Positions 6,394-9,970 of a stretch of 9,970 nucleotides of DNA are shown one piece after another. The first letter of the stretch is position 1, and each line of letters opens with the position of its first letter. Under the pieces are notes generated by a model. The model saw only the letters and a list, made by a program, of their open reading frames with translations. It made no database searches and was not told the origin of the DNA. A program made the translations under genes and the position numbers. Source of the DNA: Bog-473 sp035552395. Lineage in GTDB: Bacteria; Actinomycetota; Acidimicrobiia; Acidimicrobiales; RAAP-2. The DNA lies in contig DASZLL010000048.1 in assembly GCA_035552395.1 (NCBI GenBank), positions 1 through 9,970 on the forward strand, given 5' to 3'.

Positions 6394-6466
6394 TCCGGGG
6401 TAGTTCAATCGGCAGAACGTCGGCCTTTGGAGCCGGATGTTGGAGGTTCGAGCCCTCCCCCCGGAG
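6394..6466 (+). tRNA. tRNA-Gln (anticodon UUG)
   Basis: A complete 73-nt cloverleaf can be folded by eye. The acceptor stem is TCCGGGG (6394-6400) with CCCCGGA (6459-6465). The D arm pairs GTTC with GAAC. The anticodon stem TCGGC/GCCGG (one U-G pair) holds the loop CTTTGGA, with anticodon TTG at 6427-6429. The variable loop is ATGTT, the T arm GGAGG-TTCGAGC-CCTCC, and the discriminator G6466. CCA is not encoded (CGT follows), as is common in actinobacteria. The anticodon reads CAA, and CAG by wobble. It stands alone, divergent from the response regulator and convergent with the two-TM protein gene. Confidence 0.95.
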
Positions 6467-6472
6467 CGTTCC

Positions 6473-6493
6473 CCGCCGGTCAGCGGCCGGCGG
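6473..6493. terminator. Short hairpin between the tRNA and the convergent gene
   Basis: CCGCCGG (6473-6479) pairs with CCGGCGG (6487-6493) around a 7-nt loop. It starts 7 nt after the tRNA and overlaps the stop codon of the convergent gene, so it could stop transcription from either side. There is no U-tract. Confidence 0.3.
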
Positions 6494-6842
6494 CCCGGTC
6501 CTGTTCGGCCAGGCGGGCCAGGTACTCGTTGTACGCCGTCAGCTCGGCGTCCTCAGCGGCGGCCTCAACGGGCGGTCGGGAGGCGGCCGAGGCGGGTGCG
6601 AGGCCATTCTCCGTTGTCGCCGCCAGCGGCTCGGGCTTCTCGTGCAAGATGCGCCACCACATGTAGACGGCGTACGCGGCGAAGAGCGGCCACTCGAAGA
6701 CGTAGGCCCAACTCAGGCTGTTGCCGCCGATGGCACGGGTGATCTGCCAGATGCACAGCGCCAGGAACGCGGGGACCACGATGAGCATCACCGCGTGCAA
6801 CTTCAGGGCGCGCCGCGAGAGCCACACGCGCGTGTCCATCAT
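6480..6842 (-). CDS. Small two-TM membrane protein of unknown function
   Basis: I do not recognise a named family. The 120-residue protein starts with a basic segment (WLSRRALKLHA), then TM1 at about 17-35 (AVMLIVVPAFLALCIWQIT) and a short loop with GGNSLSWAYVFEW. TM2 at about 51-64 is aromatic-rich (PLFAAYAVYMWW). A 55-residue hydrophilic tail follows, rich in alanine, proline and glutamate and ending in a charged helix-like stretch (ELTAYNEYLARLAEQDR). Both termini are probably cytoplasmic. The invariant-looking loop and tryptophans suggest a conserved actinobacterial family and not a random ORF. ATG 6842 overlaps the hydrolase stop in ATGA; a second ATG follows immediately and may be used instead. 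The overlap argues for one operon with the hydrolase. Function is unknown. Confidence 0.8.
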   Translation of the reverse strand: MMDTRVWLSRRALKLHAVMLIVVPAFLALCIWQITRAIGGNSLSWAYVFEWPLFAAYAVYMWWRILHEKPEPLAATTENGLAPASAASRPPVEAAAEDAELTAYNEYLARLAEQDRAAGR

Positions 6843-7747
6843 CCCGCCGGGTAGAAGAACTCGGCCAGGATTGCGGCCAGCTCGAGCGGCCGGTCGCCCT
6901 GGACGCTGTGGCCCGCTCCCTCGACGCCCACGACCAACGCTTCGGGCTGGCGGCGCAAGAGCTCGGCCACGTCGGCGTCGTCCACCACGGACCAAGCCAG
7001 GCCGCGCACGAGGAGCAGCGGCATGGTGAGACCGGACACCGCTTCCCACAGGTCGCCGAATTCGGGGTGCGCGCCGGACGGCTCGGAGCGGAAGCGGGCG
7101 TAGCGCCAGACCCAGCTGCCGTCCTCGCGCTGGACCGCGTTGTGGAGGATGCCGCGTCGCAGCGAGGACTCGGAGCGGCCCGGGTTGTGTTCGATCGTGC
7201 GCGCCAGCAGGTCGTCGAAGCTGTCGAAGCTCGCCGGGCCGTTGATGAAGTTGGTGATCGGTGCCGCCTTCTCGGCGTTGACCCCAGGGGTGACGTCGAC
7301 GAGGACCAGGGCCCGCACGAGCTCGGGGGCAAACGCGGCCAGGGCGAGCGAGGAGATGCCGCCGAGCGACATGCCGACGACGCCGCGCGCGCCAGGCGCG
7401 AGCTCGGCGACGACCGCGGCGAGGTCCCGCCCGTTGCTGGTGGCCGAGATGGACCCGTCGGGCCCGCCGTCGGAGTGGCCGTGGCCCGGCAGGTCCACCG
7501 CCAGGAGCGGCTTGCCGAGGGCGAGCGCCACCGTGTCCCACGTGTGCGCGTTCTGGGCCCCGCCGTGGACGAGCACCAGCTCAGGGCTTCCGCTCGCGGC
7601 GCCCCACATAAGGCTCGAGACGCGGCGGCCTGGGGACACTTCGACGTCGACGCGCCGCACGTCAGGGGCGGCGTCGAAGGGAAGCCCGTATTCGGCGGCG
7701 TTCTCGTGGAACAGCCCGAACTCGTCGTAGGGGTTCACCTCCGGCAC
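6839..7747 (-). CDS. Alpha/beta-hydrolase fold enzyme
   Basis: This 302-residue cytoplasmic hydrolase has no signal peptide. The oxyanion region is LVHGGAQNAHTW (59-70), followed by VDLPGHGHSDG (84-94). The nucleophile elbow is GMSLGG, with S127. The acid is probably D257 in RGLAWSVVDDADV, and H280 lies in GAGHSVQGD, completing the triad. A cap region lies at about 155-240. The fold and the loops resemble the large group of actinobacterial esterase/epoxide-hydrolase-like proteins; the substrate cannot be assigned. I chose GTG 7747 (MPEVNPYDEFGLF); GTG 7738 is possible but has GGAG directly abutting it, too close to work as a ribosome site. It is divergent from glmU with 54 bp between the starts, and its stop overlaps the two-TM protein start. 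Confidence 0.9.
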   Translation of the reverse strand: MPEVNPYDEFGLFHENAAEYGLPFDAAPDVRRVDVEVSPGRRVSSLMWGAASGSPELVLVHGGAQNAHTWDTVALALGKPLLAVDLPGHGHSDGGPDGSISATSNGRDLAAVVAELAPGARGVVGMSLGGISSLALAAFAPELVRALVLVDVTPGVNAEKAAPITNFINGPASFDSFDDLLARTIEHNPGRSESSLRRGILHNAVQREDGSWVWRYARFRSEPSGAHPEFGDLWEAVSGLTMPLLLVRGLAWSVVDDADVAELLRRQPEALVVGVEGAGHSVQGDRPLELAAILAEFFYPAG

Positions 7748-7768
7748 CCCAGAAGTGTCCCATACGCA

Positions 7769-7785
7769 CGCCGGGCGGCCCGGCG
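7769..7785. promoter_or_regulatory. 17-bp palindrome between divergent hydrolase and glmU
   Basis: CGCCGGG (7769-7775) and CCCGGCG (7779-7785) are a perfect 7-bp inverted repeat around CGG. The site lies in the 54-bp divergent gap, a few bases upstream of the proposed glmU -10, where the -35 of glmU would be. It would suit an operator acting on both genes. GC-rich DNA makes short palindromes common, so support is limited. Confidence 0.3.
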
Positions 7786-7788
7786 GGC

Positions 7789-7795
7789 TAAGAAT
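7789..7795 (+). promoter_or_regulatory. Possible -10 region of glmU (leaderless)
   Basis: TAAGAAT, best read as the hexamer AAGAAT, ends 6 nt before the glmU ATG and is the only A/T-rich patch in the gap. No ribosome site precedes the ATG. The match to TAnnnT is imperfect. Confidence 0.35.
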
Positions 7796-7801
7796 GCGGC
7801 G

Positions 7802-8905
7802 ATGCCCGAACGCCGCCGACTTTCCGCCGTCGTCCTGGCCGCAGGCGAGGGCACGCGCATGCGATCCGAGCGCCCGAAACCGCTGCACCTGCTGTGTGGC
7901 CGACCGATGATCCTGCACGTGCTCGACGCCATGGCCGAGATCGATGTCCGGCGGGTCGTGGTCGTCGTCGGGCACCGCGGCGAGTGGGTCACCAAGACGC
8001 TCGTGCAACACGCGCCCCCGACGATGGAGATCGAGTTCGTCGAGCAGCTGACCCGCTCGGGCACCGGCGACGCTCTGGCCGTCGGACTGACCGGTCTGCC
8101 GGACGACGACGACGAAGGCGAGGACGTGGTCGTGCTCCCGGGTGACACCCCGCTCCTGCGGCCGCAGACGCTGGCCGCGCTGGTGCGCGCGCACCGGGTG
8201 GAGGACGCGGGCGCAACGCTGCTCACGGCGGTGGTGGAGAACCCGGCCGGCTACGGCCGGGTCGTCCACGGCAAGGACGGCGACGTGGCCCGGGTGGTCG
8301 AGGAGGCCGACGCCACCGACGAGGAGCGGGACATCGACGAGGTCAACACCTCGATCTACTGCTTCCGGCGCAGCATCCTGGCGCCGACGCTGCGCCGGCT
8401 CAGCCCGGCGAACGCGCAGGGCGAGTACTACCTGACCGACGCCGTCGCGGTATTGAGCAGCGCCGGCTACCGGGTGCGGTCGCTCGTGCTGCCCGATTCG
8501 ATGGAGGCGGCTGGAGTGAACGACCGGGCCCAGCTGGCGGTGGCCGAGGCCGAGCTGCGCGACCGCATCAACGAGCGGTGGATGCGGCGCGGCGTCACCA
8601 TGTGGGACCCCGAGCGGACCTACGTGGACGCGGAGGCCGAGCTCGAAGCGGACGTGTCGCTGCTGCCCGGGGTGATCCTGCGCGGTGCGTGCCGCGTGGG
8701 CGCCGGTTCCGAGATCGGTCCGAACAGCCTGCTCACCGAGACCACGGTGGGCAAGGGAGCCGTGGTCGAGGCGAGCACGTGCGTCCGGGCGACGATCGGC
8801 GACGGCGCGCGGGTGGGTCCCTACAGCGTGATCGAGGCCGGCGCCGAGGTGGCGGCCGGCGCGGAGCTGCCACCTCACTCAGTCTTGGCGGGGCCCGGGG
8901 CCTGA
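7802..8905 (+). CDS. glmU: GlmU-like UDP-GlcNAc pyrophosphorylase, short, no acetyltransferase active site
   Basis: The N-terminal half is a full uridylyltransferase, which joins UTP and GlcNAc-1-P to make UDP-GlcNAc for peptidoglycan. It has the signature loop LAAGEGTRM (12-20) with K26, then QLTRSGTGDALA (82-93), LPGDTPLL (112-119, metal-binding D115), YGRVV (151-155), EVNTSIYCF (180-188), GEYYLTD (207-213), and GVNDR (238-242). A linker helix follows at about 243-265. From about 275 there are left-handed beta-helix hexapeptides (VILRGACRVGAGSEIGPNSLL…ATIGDGARVGPY), but the protein ends at residue 367, where bifunctional GlmU has about 450-490. The acetyl-CoA region with the catalytic His and the NYDG-type motif is absent. 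prs starts 93 bp later, so no frameshifted C-terminus remains. The gene may make only the uridylyl step, or be a paralogue. The ATG start fits the first beta strand. Confidence 0.88.
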   Translation: MPERRRLSAVVLAAGEGTRMRSERPKPLHLLCGRPMILHVLDAMAEIDVRRVVVVVGHRGEWVTKTLVQHAPPTMEIEFVEQLTRSGTGDALAVGLTGLPDDDDEGEDVVVLPGDTPLLRPQTLAALVRAHRVEDAGATLLTAVVENPAGYGRVVHGKDGDVARVVEEADATDEERDIDEVNTSIYCFRRSILAPTLRRLSPANAQGEYYLTDAVAVLSSAGYRVRSLVLPDSMEAAGVNDRAQLAVAEAELRDRINERWMRRGVTMWDPERTYVDAEAELEADVSLLPGVILRGACRVGAGSEIGPNSLLTETTVGKGAVVEASTCVRATIGDGARVGPYSVIEAGAEVAAGAELPPHSVLAGPGA

Positions 8906-8985
8906 TCCCGGCCCGATCGGTCCTCGTCGGTGCGGTGCCGGGCGCTCCGGGCTGGGCACGTCCGACCTCGCCCACGACGGGGCGG

Positions 8986-8991
8986 TAGCGT
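8986..8991 (+). promoter_or_regulatory. Likely -10 box of prs (leaderless)
   Basis: TAGCGT matches TAnnnT and ends 7 nt before the GTG start of prs, with no ribosome site in between. This suggests that prs is transcribed from its own promoter in the 93-bp gap after glmU, with little or no 5' leader. No clear -35 was found. Confidence 0.5.
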
Positions 8992-8998
8992 CTGGCGT

Positions 8999-9970
8999 GT
9001 GGAGCTAATCCCGCGTCGACGTCTCGAGCTCGTTTCCGGCCGCGCCCACCCCAGTTTGGCCCGGGACATCGCGGGGCATCTGGGGGTCGAACTCGGGCAG
9101 GCCAACCTGCGGGAGTTCGCCAACGGCGAGATCTACTGCAAGTACGACATTTCCATCCGCGGCTGCGACGTCTTCATCATCCAGACGCACGCGAGCCCGG
9201 TCAATGATTCACTCATGGAGCAGCTGATCATGATCGACGCGGCCAAGCGCGCGTCGGCCAAGCGCATCACGGCGGTGTGCCCGTACTACGGCTACTCGCG
9301 CCAGGACCGCAAGTCGACCGGGCGCGAGCCGATCACCGCCAAGCTGGTGGCCGACATGCTCTCGGCGGCCGGTGCCGACCGCGTCGTCTCGGTCGACTTG
9401 CACTCGGGGCAGATCCAGGGCTTCTTCGACACACCCTTCGACCACCTGGTGGCGGCGCCGGTGCTCGAGGCGTACATGAAGGAGCACTTCGGCGACGATG
9501 TGGTCGTCGTGGCGCCTGACGCCGGGCGGGTGAAGGTGGCCGAGCGCTACAGCCAGCATCTCGGCTGCGACCTGGCCCTGATCCACAAGACGCGGCCGCG
9601 GGGGACCTATAACGAGGTGCAGGCGCGCCACGTCATCGGCGACGTCGAGGGCCGCCATTGCGTGCTCATCGACGACATGATCGACACCGCCGGGACCATC
9701 TGCGCCGCGGCCGAGCTGCTCTCCGAGTCTGGGGCATCGGAGATCTGCGCCATGGCCACCCACGGCGTCCTCTCGGACCCGGCGGTCGACCGGCTGAAGG
9801 CGGCGCCGATCTCTCGGGTCGTGGTCACCGACACGCTGCCCGTGGCCGAGGACCGTTCCTTCGACAAGCTCGAGGTGCTCTCGGTGGCCAAGATCATCGC
9901 CGACGCCATCGACGCCGTGTTCGAGGACACCTCGGTCTCCGAGCTCTTCGGCGGCGACAATCTGGTCTAG
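8999..9970 (+). CDS. prs: Ribose-phosphate pyrophosphokinase (PRPP synthetase)
   Basis: This cytoplasmic enzyme makes PRPP from ribose-5-phosphate and ATP, feeding purine, pyrimidine, histidine, tryptophan and NAD synthesis. The 323 residues are full length for the class I family. Visible motifs are the N-terminal LELVSGRAHPSLA; NGEIYCKYD (42-50); the ATP-binding flexible loop YYGYSRQDRK (96-105); VDLHSGQIQGFFD (132-144) with metal/ATP-binding H135; VVAPDAGRVKVAERY (170-184), including the K179 region; and the PRPP loop CVLIDDMIDTAGTI (221-234) with D225, D226 and D229. I chose GTG 8999, since it gives VELIPRRRLELVSG, the expected family start, and lies 7 nt after a -10 box. The frame is open 23 codons further upstream, but that extension is not family-like. 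The TAG stop is the last codon of the window. glmU-prs adjacency is a common bacterial arrangement. Confidence 0.97.
   Translation: MELIPRRRLELVSGRAHPSLARDIAGHLGVELGQANLREFANGEIYCKYDISIRGCDVFIIQTHASPVNDSLMEQLIMIDAAKRASAKRITAVCPYYGYSRQDRKSTGREPITAKLVADMLSAAGADRVVSVDLHSGQIQGFFDTPFDHLVAAPVLEAYMKEHFGDDVVVVAPDAGRVKVAERYSQHLGCDLALIHKTRPRGTYNEVQARHVIGDVEGRHCVLIDDMIDTAGTICAAAELLSESGASEICAMATHGVLSDPAVDRLKAAPISRVVVTDTLPVAEDRSFDKLEVLSVAKIIADAIDAVFEDTSVSELFGGDNLV

Noticed and set aside
6394..6466. tRNA-Gln as the attachment site of the integrase remnant
   Set aside because: The tRNA is intact, 2.8 kb from the integrase with core genes in between, and I saw no repeat of its 3' end in the window.
6908..7801. 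Plus-strand open frame upstream of glmU that would extend it by 298 codons
   Set aside because: It is antisense to the hydrolase, which has a full catalytic triad, and the GlmU family starts at the ATG at 7802.
6839..8878. 679-codon minus-strand open frame
   Set aside because: Only the part from 7747 down is the hydrolase. The rest is antisense to glmU, which has clear motifs, and is a product of high GC.

Overview
The window looks like a high-GC Gram-positive chromosome, most likely an actinobacterium. An Acidimicrobiia-type organism would fit, but this rests on overall impression and not on a search. The signs are GC-rich, G/C-ending codons over most of the window, frequent GTG/TTG starts, an MprA/MprB-like two-component pair, and start codons sitting 6-7 nt after a TAnnnT-like -10 element, as in leaderless actinobacterial transcripts.

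The left third (1 to about 3600) is a mobile or decayed region. Bases 1-754 are visibly less GC-rich and hold no convincing gene, only two weak minus-strand candidates. Bases 755-3232 are a complete-looking IS21-family element with istA and istB overlapping by 4 bp. Its ends are arrays of TGGCCA...GTCCCC repeats, four at the left and two at the right, closing on TGTCCGTGGCCA termini. The right end cuts off a minus-strand tyrosine recombinase gene after codon 121. The missing catalytic half is not at the other side of the element and no target duplication is visible, so the flanks have probably been rearranged.

The right two thirds look like ordinary chromosome. A small VOC/glyoxalase-fold protein (+) converges on a two-component system (-) whose GTG kinase start overlaps the regulator stop; the gap between them is full of strong hairpins. 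The regulator is divergent from a tRNA-Gln(UUG) gene. The tRNA converges on a minus-strand pair: an alpha/beta hydrolase followed, with a 4-nt overlap, by a two-TM protein of unknown function. Divergent from the hydrolase is a glmU-like gene, followed by prs (ribose-phosphate pyrophosphokinase), whose stop codon is the last base of the window. GlmU and Prs supply sugar-nucleotide and PRPP precursors.

The most interesting points are the GlmU homologue that ends before the acetyltransferase active site, the IS21 end architecture with its mismatched flanks, the tandem hairpins between the VOC gene and the kinase, and the repeated leaderless-type starts. I found no clear sign of a new defence or other multi-gene system.
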